Below are positions 1 through 6,836 of a stretch of 64,000 nucleotides of DNA, one piece after another. The DNA is from Seohaeicola saemankumensis (GTDB lineage Bacteria > Pseudomonadota > Alphaproteobacteria > Rhodobacterales > Rhodobacteraceae), in NCBI RefSeq assembly GCF_021021435.1, contig NZ_JAINWI010000005.1:186001-250000 (forward strand), read 5' to 3'. The position numbers and the translations under genes were made by a program. The number at the start of each line of letters is the position of its first letter. The stretch's first letter is position 1. The notes under the pieces were generated by a model. It saw only the letters and a program-made list of their open reading frames with translations. It was not told where the DNA came from and did no database searches.

Positions 1-86
1 CCGGCCGTTTGCGCGCCTTCAACTGGAGCATGGCGGCGCTACTGGTGGCATCGCTGGTTCCCGCGATTCTTCCCAGATTAGGCTGA
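1..86 (+). CDS. C-terminal end of a membrane protein, probably LysE-type exporter (partial)
   Basis: The window opens inside a reading frame that ends with TGA at 84-86. The 27 visible residues are a short basic stretch (GRLRAFNW) and then one hydrophobic helix rich in Ala, Leu and Val that runs nearly to the stop. LysE/RhtB amino-acid exporters end this way, with a basic loop and a last membrane helix right at the C-terminus. That family assignment is inference from a very short piece; any polytopic membrane protein could look similar. It reads toward accA, which starts 84 bases downstream. Confidence 0.4.
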   Translation, partial: GRLRAFNWSMAALLVASLVPAILPRLG

Positions 87-170
87 ACCAGACAGGCCGG
101 ATTGCACGACCCCGTTGCATCCGTCGCCTGACAGGGTCATATACCTCACGTTTACAGGTGGAGTGAGCGC

Positions 171-1133
171 ATGACCAACTACCTCGATTTCGAACGCCCC
201 CTTGCCGAGATCGAAGGCAAGGCCGAGGAACTGCGCGCGATGGCGCGACAGAATGCCGAGATGGATATCGAGGCCGAGGCAGCGGCGCTGGACAAAAAAG
301 CGTCCGATCTTCTTGTCTCGCTCTATAAGGATCTGACGCCCTGGCGAAAATGCCAGGTGGCGCGCCATCCCGACAGGCCGCATTGCAAGGATTACATCGA
401 GGCACTGTTCACCGAATATACGCCCCTTGCCGGTGACCGGAATTTTGCCGATGACCATGCGGTCATGGGCGGTCTGGCGCGGTTCAACGATATCCCCGTT
501 GTCGTGATTGGCCATGAAAAGGGCAATGATACCAAAAGCCGGATCGAACGGAATTTCGGCATGGCCCGTCCCGAAGGATATCGCAAGGCGATACGTCTGA
601 TGGACATGGCGCATCGCTTTGGCCTGCCAGTGATCACGCTGGTCGACACGCCCGGCGCCTATCCGGGTAAGGGAGCCGAAGAGCGTGGGCAGTCCGAAGC
701 GATTGCGCGCTCGACCGAGAAATGTCTGCAGATCGGTGTGCCGCTGGTCAGTGTGATTATCGGAGAGGGCGGTTCTGGCGGGGCGGTTGCCTTTGCGACG
801 GCAAACCGCGTGGCGATGCTGGAACATTCGGTCTATTCCGTGATCAGCCCCGAAGGTTGCGCCTCGATCCTGTGGAAGGATTCGGAAAAAATGCGCGAAG
901 CGGCCGAGGCGCTGCGTCTGACAGCTCAAGACCTGAAAAAACTGGGTGTCGCGGATCGTGTTATCCCCGAACCCGTGGGCGGCGCGCATCGCGACAAGCA
1001 GGCCAGCATCAAGGCTGTGGGGGATGCCGTCAGTGCCATGCTGGCCGAGTTGGTTGACCTTAAAGGCAAAAAGCTGGTCGAGGACCGTCGTCGCAAATAC
1101 CTTGATATGGGACGCAAGGGGCTGGCGGCTTAA
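171..1133 (+). CDS. accA: Acetyl-CoA carboxylase carboxyltransferase subunit alpha
   Basis: AccA pairs with AccD to form the carboxyltransferase that moves the carboxyl group from carboxybiotin to acetyl-CoA, giving malonyl-CoA for fatty acid synthesis in the cytoplasm. At 320 residues it has the normal length. The N-terminal helical part begins [14 protein letters not shown]. The crotonase-like core has [16 protein letters not shown] near residues 160-175, the glycine-rich [11 protein letters not shown] near 198-208 and [11 protein letters not shown] near 225. A GGAG ribosome site lies eight bases before the ATG. AccD is not in the window, which is usual because the two genes are commonly unlinked. 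Confidence 0.97.
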   Translation: MTNYLDFERPLAEIEGKAEELRAMARQNAEMDIEAEAAALDKKASDLLVSLYKDLTPWRKCQVARHPDRPHCKDYIEALFTEYTPLAGDRNFADDHAVMGGLARFNDIPVVVIGHEKGNDTKSRIERNFGMARPEGYRKAIRLMDMAHRFGLPVITLVDTPGAYPGKGAEERGQSEAIARSTEKCLQIGVPLVSVIIGEGGSGGAVAFATANRVAMLEHSVYSVISPEGCASILWKDSEKMREAAEALRLTAQDLKKLGVADRVIPEPVGGAHRDKQASIKAVGDAVSAMLAELVDLKGKKLVEDRRRKYLDMGRKGLAA

Positions 1134-1137
1134 TCCA

Positions 1138-1788
1138 TCAGCTTGCGAGCATCTTCAATCCCTGTGTCACGTCAGAGCGCACGGCCAGCCGTAGCCCGGG
1201 CTCATCGCCTGCTTTCAAGGCGGCAATGATCAGCCTGTGAAAATGCGGCGGGTCTTTGCGTTTCAGCCGCACATAAAGTGCGCGCATCGTCGGCCCCATT
1301 TGCAGCCAGACTGTTTCGGCCATGGCAAGCATCGCAGGGGCTTGGGCGCGCAGGTATAGTGTCCGGTGGAATTCCAGATTGGTGCGGATATAGGCCACCG
1401 CATCCTGACGCATCGCCGCGTCCCCGACGGCCGCGTTGATCGTCTGCAATCGCTCGATCAGCGCCATATGCGCGCGGGGCAGGGCGCGGCTGGCCAATTC
1501 CACCTCGATCAATGACCGCAGGGCCGCCAGTTCCTCGATCCGTTCATTGCTGAGTTCGGGCGTCGAGACGCGACCGGACGAAGACAGGGTCAGCGCACCC
1601 TCGGCCACAAGGCGGCGGACGGATTCGCGGGCGGGAGTCATGGAGACACCGTATTCCTTGCCGATGCCCCGCAGGGTCAGCGCCTGACCGGGGGCGATAT
1701 CCCCGTGCATGATCCGGCTGCGAAGGCCACGAAAGACGCGGTCATGGGCATTCGGAGCGGGATCAGGGCGCGGTGTGACATTCAGCAT
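1138..1788 (-). CDS. GntR-family transcriptional regulator, FadR/FCD type
   Basis: A 216-residue DNA-binding regulator. Residues about 14-75 form a winged helix-turn-helix (VFRGLRSRIMHGDI, then GKEYGVSMTPARESVRRL), the GntR signature. Residues about 83-205 are an all-helical FCD ligand domain with HR and RxxxxxD-type positions that in relatives bind a metal and a small acid. It converges on accA with four bases between the stops, so no functional link to accA is implied. A perfect 10-bp palindrome lies seven bases upstream of its ATG and suggests autoregulation. The ligand cannot be told from the sequence. Confidence 0.88.
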   Translation of the reverse strand: MLNVTPRPDPAPNAHDRVFRGLRSRIMHGDIAPGQALTLRGIGKEYGVSMTPARESVRRLVAEGALTLSSSGRVSTPELSNERIEELAALRSLIEVELASRALPRAHMALIERLQTINAAVGDAAMRQDAVAYIRTNLEFHRTLYLRAQAPAMLAMAETVWLQMGPTMRALYVRLKRKDPPHFHRLIIAALKAGDEPGLRLAVRSDVTQGLKMLAS

Positions 1789-1795
1789 GTCTTTA

Positions 1796-1805
1796 TGTGA
1801 TCACA
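1796..1805. promoter_or_regulatory. Palindrome TGTGATCACA, probable autoregulatory operator
   Basis: A perfect 10-bp palindrome centred between 1800 and 1801, seven bases before the GntR-type start codon. FadR-type regulators often bind short palindromes over their own promoter. Its position over the leader would let bound protein block transcription. Assignment to this regulator is inference. Confidence 0.45.
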
Positions 1806-1829
1806 AATCGGAAGAAGGTCAATTGGTGA

Positions 1830-2522
1830 TCAGGCACCAAAGCGGTAGCGGTGCAGATCGCCGCCCTTTTCACGCAACCAGCGGCGCGGCGCGCGGTAGT
1901 CCCCGTAAAGGTCGCGCACAACCTGCCAGAACGCATCAGAATGGTTCATCTCGGCCAGATGCGCCACCTCATGGGCGGCAACATAGTTCAGCACCTCGGG
2001 CGGCGCCATGATCAGGCGCCATGAATACATCAGCCCCCCGTCCGCCGTGCAGGACCCCCAGCGTGATCGCGTGTCCCTCAGGGTCAGCCGCGCATAGGGC
2101 CGACCCAGTTGCGTGGCGTAATGGTCCGATGCGGCTGCCAGCCTGTCGCGTGCGGTCTGCTTGAGAAACCCCGCGATCCTTGCCGCAGCCCGTTCCGGTG
2201 TGCCTGGCACAAGCAACAATTCGCCCTCGGCCCGCACCAGACGCCCGCTTCCGCTGGCGATTCGCAATAGTCTACCTTCGAAAAGCAATTCACTATTGAT
2301 TTCGATTCCTACGGGGGCGGGTTGGTCGTTCAGGTGTCGGCGCAGCCAGTCAGCCTTTTCATGTGCGAAAGCCAGCGCCTCGCGGTCGCTGGTCCGCAGC
2401 GGACAGGTCAGGGTCACACGCCCGTCAAGCCGCGATATCCGCAGCGAAATCCGCCGCGCCTGTGCGGTTTTCCGAAGGGTGATGGCCACCGGGGGGGTGC
2501 CCGGCAGGAAATGCTGTCCCAT
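1830..2522 (-). CDS. YgjP-like zinc metallopeptidase (DUF45/M48-related)
   Basis: A 230-residue protein with the zinc-protease signature HEVAHLAEMNH at residues 184-194, followed by the Phe-Trp and Tyr-rich tail typical of the YgjP/SprT-like DUF45 family. The upstream RSRWGSCT segment near residues 153-160 is also characteristic of that family. There is no signal peptide, so it should be cytoplasmic. Members are widespread in proteobacteria but substrates are poorly known. It is divergent from the TIGR02300-type gene, with 111 bases between the starts. Confidence 0.85.
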   Translation of the reverse strand: MGQHFLPGTPPVAITLRKTAQARRISLRISRLDGRVTLTCPLRTSDREALAFAHEKADWLRRHLNDQPAPVGIEINSELLFEGRLLRIASGSGRLVRAEGELLLVPGTPERAAARIAGFLKQTARDRLAAASDHYATQLGRPYARLTLRDTRSRWGSCTADGGLMYSWRLIMAPPEVLNYVAAHEVAHLAEMNHSDAFWQVVRDLYGDYRAPRRWLREKGGDLHRYRFGA

Positions 2523-2633
2523 ATGCCCTCCTCGGCAGGCGATGACGATGCGGTTAAAGCCTTTGACACGCTTGATCCGTTATGGCAGTTGGCGCGGATC
2601 GTCGACAAGACACAAGATTTGAAAGGGATATCC

Positions 2634-2957
2634 ATGCCCAAGGAAGAATGGGGTGTAAAGCGCGTTTGCCCGACGACCGGCAAGCGTTTTTACGACCTGA
2701 ACAAGACCCCGATTGTCAGCCCCTACACGGGCGAGGTTGTGGAATTCGATATCAGCAAAAGTCGCATGATTGCTGCTGATGCCGAGGACGCCGCGACAAA
2801 GAAAATGAAGGCCGCAAGTCTGGATTCCGATGAGGATGTTCTGGACGATGATGAGGTTGACGTCGAGATTGACGACGATCTGCTTGATGATGACGAGGAC
2901 GACAATGTCTCTCTCGATGATCTGGCGGATGTCCCTGCAGACGACGACGAACTCTGA
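2634..2957 (+). CDS. TIGR02300-family protein with acidic tail
   Basis: A 107-residue protein that starts MPKEEWGVKRVCP and continues TTGKRFYDLNKTPIVSPYTG, the conserved alphaproteobacterial TIGR02300 core of about 45 residues. After residue 55 it becomes an Asp/Glu-rich tail (runs such as DDDEVDVEIDDDLLDDDEDD) ending in DDDEL. The function of the family is unknown. The start is chosen because the core begins exactly there and GAAAGGG lies just upstream. It ends in a hairpin and is followed by tRNA-Ala. Confidence 0.9.
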   Translation: MPKEEWGVKRVCPTTGKRFYDLNKTPIVSPYTGEVVEFDISKSRMIAADAEDAATKKMKAASLDSDEDVLDDDEVDVEIDDDLLDDDEDDNVSLDDLADVPADDDEL

Positions 2958-2967
2958 AGCCAACCAC

Positions 2968-3009
2968 ATGGTGCGGGCGGTATTTTCCGCTTGATCCCGC
3001 CCGCACCAT
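2968..3009 (+). terminator. Hairpin downstream of the TIGR02300 gene
   Basis: Thirteen bases at 2968-2980 (ATGGTGCGGGCGG) pair perfectly with 2997-3009 around a 16-base loop. There is no T-run after it, so it may act as an mRNA 3' end or a weak terminator between the protein gene and the tRNA. Confidence 0.5.
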
Positions 3010-3049
3010 TGCCTAAAGAACCGCGACAGTCCGAACAGGCTGTAAAGAT

Positions 3050-3125
<76 letters not shown>

Positions 3126-3672
3126 TCTCGCCTTTTGACGTTGAAATTTCCGCTATCACCTTGAACGGAAAGGCGGCTTCAGCGGTTCGATAACCCGAAT
3201 TCAGCGAATACCGCAGAGACTCTGCAAAGGCCAGTCTGAGCACTGTTTTTTTGAAGGCCAAACTGACATTTTCGTAAAGATTCCAGGGACTTCCCAAAAA
3301 CTCCAGCGCTGGTTCGATAAACTCCTCTAGCCTGCTCTTCGGCGGCACGATTCGAGTGGCTTATTCGGCCAGCAACAGCTTCTCGCGCTCCAGCTTGGCA
3401 ATCTTGCCCTCATAGGCCTTGATGACGCTGGCGTTGTCAGCCTCGACGATCCGCTCCAAGAGCGGTTCGATCTGCTTTTCAGCATCTCGAAGCTGCCTTG
3501 CGATGTCTTCCTTCTCCCGATGCGCTTGGTTCAGGCGCATGTTCCATGCGTCCTTGAACATCGTTTTGGCAACCGTGAAGACCGTGCGCGTCGGCTGAAG
3601 GCTCTTCAGGATTTCTGCGAATCCGTCCTCAACCTTGTCGCGCGGGATCGATTTACGCTCGTTCTCACAAGC
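3126..3672 (-). pseudogene. 3' remnant of a large serine recombinase with an in-frame stop
   Basis: Reading down from about 3672, the frame gives CENERKSIPRDKVEDGF, then a coiled-coil stretch (RIVEADNASVIKAYEGKIAKLE). A TAA at 3361-3363 interrupts it. The same frame then continues with SRLEEFIEPALEFL, LRLAFAESLRYSLN and GYRTAEAAFPFKV. These are the end of the zinc ribbon, the coiled coil and the C-terminal tail of phage- and island-type large serine recombinases. The catalytic and most DNA-binding domains are missing, and upstream of C the sequence no longer matches. After the stop the pieces are in one frame, so a single nonsense change explains the break. The frame runs on into the tRNA and stops at 3061. 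Confidence 0.75.
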
Positions 3673-3747
3673 CAAGACCGCCACAACAGAAAGAGTCGCC
3701 GCGTAAGCGGCGGCTCCGCCCCTCATTGCAAGACAGGAGATTTTCCC

Positions 3748-4014
3748 ATGACATCACAGACACACACCATCACATGGCGCGGCATCGCCACCGAGGTCAC
3801 CCACACCCCCGCCACGTGGAGCGTGACCGATCACATCGAGCTGCGCACCACACTCAGAACGCCGCTTCCCGTCACCGAGTTAGGCTACCGCTCTGAATAC
3901 TTCGCCCTTGGCAGTGTCGCCGAATACGGCGGCGCAGTTGCCTTCGTCACCGCATGGCTAGACCACGAGACCGCGCGCGCAGGCTGGCAAGGCGCACAGT
4001 TTTCCGTTCTCTAA
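3748..4014 (+). CDS. Small accessory protein, function unknown (88 aa)
   Basis: The ATG is preceded by GGAGA at a good distance. The protein starts MTSQTHTITWRGIATEV and has the central stretch LPVTELGYRSEYF. I associate this arrangement (a short TITWRG start, then a conserved P-x-T-E-x-GYRS stretch, then FVTAWLD) with small proteins in plasmid and island regions of alphaproteobacteria, but I know no function for it. There are no membrane segments or cysteines. It lies on the opposite strand to the recombinase remnant and has no obvious operon partner. Confidence 0.65.
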   Translation: MTSQTHTITWRGIATEVTHTPATWSVTDHIELRTTLRTPLPVTELGYRSEYFALGSVAEYGGAVAFVTAWLDHETARAGWQGAQFSVL

Positions 4015-4144
4015 GGGGGCAGAAAATTCGCGGCGCGCCTCACGACCAGCCGCTTTACGTCGCGAATGCTTCCACAGGCTCAACGAGTAGACAGAGACCT
4101 CGCGAAACTTCACACTACAGTTAGACGGATTGGGGGAATCAAAA

Positions 4145-5170
4145 ATGCGTATCTGGCGTTTCGCTCTATCACTTAGTGTAGTGCTTGGCGTTTCGGCAAC
4201 GGTGGCTGTAGGAAGCCCACGACTCGAATGTGCCGTTACGTCGCCTATGAAAGATCAAGCGGGCGAAGGCGGCTACGGTTTTGCGGCGTATTCCAACCTT
4301 GCGACATATGGAGATATGATGTGCTTGCAGCACATCTTAAGGAATTCTGAAGGCAATACTGCAACCAAAGTGTCTTGGTATGAGGCAACTAAAGAAGGTA
4401 AGAATACAATCATCAGCGTTCACACCCTGCCTGGATGCTACGATAATTTGCCAAACCAGGAATGCAACTGCAAAGAGATACCCTGCCAAGTCTCGCGTGA
4501 GTTCTACACCGAGAGTTTTGGCGTAAGGAACATACTTTCTACGGCTGAGTTCGGAATTCGGATCGGACAATATAGCGATGGTACAATTAGATCACGAAAT
4601 ATTGGCCAAGTATTCTTCTCGGAAGAAAAAGACGAAAACGAAAATGGCGGTTCACAAAAAATGCCTAACGATCCGTCGAAAAGTGACGGTCACGAGGAGT
4701 TGGGTCAGACGGATACAAGATATGCCCTTCTAAATGAGGGTGAGGATCAGTACTCTCGCATGACCACTCGCCTTTCCGGCTATCCCGTAGCACCAAACGG
4801 AGAATCGCTGTCTATTGACATGTACCTAAACTCACAGGCGTTTAAGGTGGGCGACGTCTATATGATTGATAATAGTATCAGCGTGGAGGCTGGGTTTAAT
4901 CTCTTCTTTGTTGCGCCCATAGCGAATGCGCGCTCAGGTGATATTAATCTGGAAAATGGCACTGCTGCTGTGTCGTGGACTGGCTTCGAGCCCGAGGGTT
5001 TTAGTGATATTTTCCAAACGCAAAGCCAGTTGGCATCGCTAAGCGAAGGTGGCTTCCACAATTATGAAACAAGCAAGGTCGGCGTAAGTCCTAACGCAGA
5101 AATTGTGATTTTCATGAATGGAGAGATAATCCTTGAAGCGCAAGCTCCTGTCTACGTTGGTTTGGAGTGA
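4145..5170 (+). CDS. Secreted cysteine-containing protein, not recognised (341 aa)
   Basis: The ATG at 4145 follows GGGGG at eight bases; an in-frame TTG at 4130 is less likely. Residues 1-24 are a signal peptide (MRIWRF, a hydrophobic core, then VAVGS). The mature part has a cysteine cluster near residues 98-114 (CYDN, CNCKEIPC), a polar Asp/Glu/Asn-rich stretch near 155-195, and a C-terminal half that looks beta-rich. It should lie in the periplasm or on the surface. Base composition is clearly more AT-rich than the flanking core genes, which suggests transfer. It is six bases from the membrane protein downstream and probably co-transcribed. I recognise no family. Confidence 0.75.
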   Translation: MRIWRFALSLSVVLGVSATVAVGSPRLECAVTSPMKDQAGEGGYGFAAYSNLATYGDMMCLQHILRNSEGNTATKVSWYEATKEGKNTIISVHTLPGCYDNLPNQECNCKEIPCQVSREFYTESFGVRNILSTAEFGIRIGQYSDGTIRSRNIGQVFFSEEKDENENGGSQKMPNDPSKSDGHEELGQTDTRYALLNEGEDQYSRMTTRLSGYPVAPNGESLSIDMYLNSQAFKVGDVYMIDNSISVEAGFNLFFVAPIANARSGDINLENGTAAVSWTGFEPEGFSDIFQTQSQLASLSEGGFHNYETSKVGVSPNAEIVIFMNGEIILEAQAPVYVGLE

Positions 5171-5176
5171 CGCACC

Positions 5177-5602
5177 ATGGCGGGAATTCCAGACAGTCAG
5201 GTTGCAAAATGGATTGGTTTTATTTCTGGTGTGGTGGGTCTCGTGGGCTTGGTTGTGCCCGCAGTGACTGGCTTCGTCTCGGCAAGTTACGTATCTATCG
5301 CCGGCGTTCTAGGTATTGCTGGCGCGGTCGTACGTTTGTACACAAAGCGTGACGTCACTACTATCTCCTTGGGAATATGGTCGCTAAAGGTTGTGTTGTT
5401 GTTGATAGCTTTTTCTGTATGGATTGCACTTACAGTTCTTGGAAATCCAGAACTTATAAAAGGGTACGTTTCCCTGAATCAATTACATCGAGCTGTTATA
5501 GAATTTTTCGAGATTTATAGCCTCTTGACTTGTATTTTTGTTGCAATTCTATCATATCTGATTGTCGATTTATTGTATTCATTAGTTAAAGGGGTTTTTT
5601 GA
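5177..5602 (+). CDS. Integral membrane protein, not recognised (141 aa)
   Basis: The protein has about four hydrophobic segments (near residues 12-34, 37-52, 68-90 and 108-135), with short loops and a basic VRLYTKRD between the second and third. GGAG lies before the ATG. It follows the secreted protein after six bases, and its stop codon overlaps the ATG of the next frame (TGATG), the arrangement of translationally coupled genes. The segment is among the most AT-rich in the window. It could be a small channel, holin-like or immunity-type protein, but nothing in the sequence decides this. Confidence 0.72.
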   Translation: MAGIPDSQVAKWIGFISGVVGLVGLVVPAVTGFVSASYVSIAGVLGIAGAVVRLYTKRDVTTISLGIWSLKVVLLLIAFSVWIALTVLGNPELIKGYVSLNQLHRAVIEFFEIYSLLTCIFVAILSYLIVDLLYSLVKGVF

Positions 5603-5821
5603 TGACATTGAGTTCGGATTATCATTGATAAGTACTGGCATTTACCGCTCTCGTTGACGGGTGGCTTTGGAGGCGCAGTATTGGCCTCGCAAAGCTCATT
5701 AGTTCTTGGCGCAGTGTGCGCGGCGGGCGGCGTTATCGTATGCGCGCAGGCAGCAAAATCAGCCCTTACGAGCAACGACTCACGTACCAAAGAACACCCA
5801 AGTTCCGATCCTCATCTTTAA
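5602..5821 (+). pseudogene. Third gene of the AT-rich operon, broken by a frameshift
   Basis: An ATG at 5602 overlaps the upstream stop and has AAAGGGG before it, but its frame ends after eight codons (MTLSSDYH). One frame over, from about 5622 to the stop at 5821, an open frame with no start continues as IDKYWHLPLSLTGGFGGAV. It has a long hydrophobic Ala/Gly-rich section (LVLGAVCAAGGVIVCAQAA) and a polar tail. Removing one base near 5622-5628 would join them into a protein of about 72 residues with one or two membrane segments. I therefore read it as a recently broken small membrane protein. A programmed shift is possible but I see no slippery heptamer. Confidence 0.45.
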
Positions 5822-5858
5822 GGGTCGCGGCTGACCTCACGGCCAGCCGCATCAGGAC

Positions 5859-6038
5859 TTATGGACCTGGCGCACGGGTCGCCAGCTCATCTTCTACGTT
5901 TCGCATCGTCACAAGCGCTTCGCGCTGTTCCTGCGAGCCGCGCGGGGCGGCAGTGAAGGCGATGAACGCTTCTTTGCGCAGACCGTACAATTTAGGCGTG
6001 CTCAGCGTTGCTGCTTCAAACCGAGAGACAAGTTTCAT
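5859..6038 (-). CDS. Small conserved accessory protein (59 aa), function unknown
   Basis: The start is set by a perfect AAGGAGG five bases before the ATG at 6038. The protein reads MKLVSRFEAATLSTPKLYGL and ends ELATRAPGP, with EAFIAFTAAPRGS in the middle. I associate this pattern (MKLVSRFE, an AAPRGS stretch, a C-terminal A-R-A-P-G-P) with small hypothetical proteins on alphaproteobacterial plasmids and islands. It is soluble and mostly helical. The inverted repeat at 6066-6135 lies directly upstream and may carry its promoter or operator. Confidence 0.65.
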   Translation of the reverse strand: MKLVSRFEAATLSTPKLYGLRKEAFIAFTAAPRGSQEQREALVTMRNVEDELATRAPGP

Positions 6039-6065
6039 GTCATCCTCCTTTGGCTTCAAGGAGGC

Positions 6066-6135
6066 TCCGAACCATTCAGAGCCTTTCGGCTCGCACCCAT
6101 CATCATCGGCCAGTGAAGGCCTCTGATGGTTCGGA
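6066..6135. repeat. Imperfect inverted repeat upstream of the 59-aa gene
   Basis: TCCGAACCATTCAGAG at 6066-6081 is matched in inverted orientation by CTCTGATGGTTCGGA at 6121-6135, with one base missing in the second arm. A smaller hairpin GAGCC-TTTC-GGCTC (6079-6092) overlaps the left arm. The whole structure sits 28-97 bases upstream of the gene reading left. It could be a regulatory palindrome, a leader hairpin or the relic of a recombination site. Confidence 0.4.
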
Positions 6136-6193
6136 GGTGACGCGAGAACGCCACAGGCGGATGCGCAGGGAACGCGTCTGCAGGTTGCGGCTG

Positions 6194-6481
6194 CTATCGC
6201 CCAAAGCACCACAGGATTGATCTCGGGTTGATCGGAAAGAACAGGGTATCGGGTTTGCCCCGTCCCGAGCGCACCAAGGACAGCGCCAGCGTTTCCAGAT
6301 GCGGATGGTCGCCACAAGATGCGCGCGACACGAAGCAGGGCATAAGGGATGCCAATGGCTGAAGGGCAGTCGCCGTTTTTCTGACTGCGTAGCTCTCACC
6401 CCTCTGATCCGGGCGGGCTTGTATGAAAATACCCAATAATCGCTCTGCGATTTCCTTGGCCGAACGCAGCACGGTCGTCAA
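6194..6481 (-). CDS. Possible small accessory protein (TTG start), uncertain
   Basis: An open frame of 95 codons from a TTG at 6481 reads TTVLRSAKEIAERLLGIFIQ, then YAVRKTATALQPLA and LETLALSLVRSGRGKPDTLFFPIN. The first half is amphipathic helix and the composition looks protein-like rather than antisense noise. There is no convincing ribosome site and the N-terminus may be wrong or the gene broken. I recognise no family. If it is not real, the stretch 6136-6590 holds nothing else I can support. Confidence 0.35.
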   Translation of the reverse strand: MTTVLRSAKEIAERLLGIFIQARPDQRGESYAVRKTATALQPLASLMPCFVSRASCGDHPHLETLALSLVRSGRGKPDTLFFPINPRSILWCFGR

Positions 6482-6596
6482 TGGCCTGCTCGCACCACCT
6501 GGATGCGCCAGCCGTGTTGACCGTGAATTCCGAGCCTTTGCCTTCGGCCTGAAGGGAGGGCATTAGCAAGCCACCCCAAACAAAGGAGATGAGATC

Positions 6597-6827
6597 CTGG
6601 CACGCGAGAAAACGAAAACTACCCCAGCACTTAACGCACCCGACTTTCTGGCTTGGCACGTCACGCAGAGAGGCGAGAAGTCCTTCTGGAACAAAGTCGG
6701 CGCAGCTTGGGCGCACAAGGACGGACAGGGCTACACGCTTCAGCTTGAGACTTGCCCGATCAACGGGCGGATCGTCCTGCGGGCTCCGCTCGAAGATACC
6801 CCACCGCAAAACGAAGGGCGCTCCTAG
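6597..6827 (+). CDS. Small accessory protein (76 aa) with an apparent CTG start
   Basis: This frame is open from a TAG just upstream and has neither ATG nor GTG at its head. AAAGGAGATGAG leads straight into ATC-CTG-GCA, so CTG at 6597 is the best-placed start. The product reads AREKTKTTPALNAPDFLAWH, then FWNKVGAAWAHKDGQGY and GRIVLRAPLED. The GAAWAHKDG segment followed by a short GRIVLR strand matches small proteins I associate with alphaproteobacterial plasmids and phages. Their start is normally ATG, so the original start has probably mutated or initiation is weak. A different-frame ATG three bases earlier would give an unlike protein. The 3' end lies in the hairpin shared with the convergent gene. 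Confidence 0.55.
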   Translation: MAREKTKTTPALNAPDFLAWHVTQRGEKSFWNKVGAAWAHKDGQGYTLQLETCPINGRIVLRAPLEDTPPQNEGRS

Positions 6828-6836
6828 AGCGCCCTT
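6814..6836. terminator. Perfect hairpin shared by two convergent genes
   Basis: AAGGGCGCTC at 6814-6823 pairs perfectly with 6827-6836 around a three-base loop. The stem covers the stop of the 76-aa gene and reaches the stop of the convergent secreted-protein gene. T-runs are short on both sides, so it is a plausible but modest bidirectional terminator. Confidence 0.5.

Noticed and set aside
78-989. A 303-codon frame antisense to accA
   Set aside because: accA is unmistakable on the other strand; the antisense frame is a by-product of GC-rich codon use.
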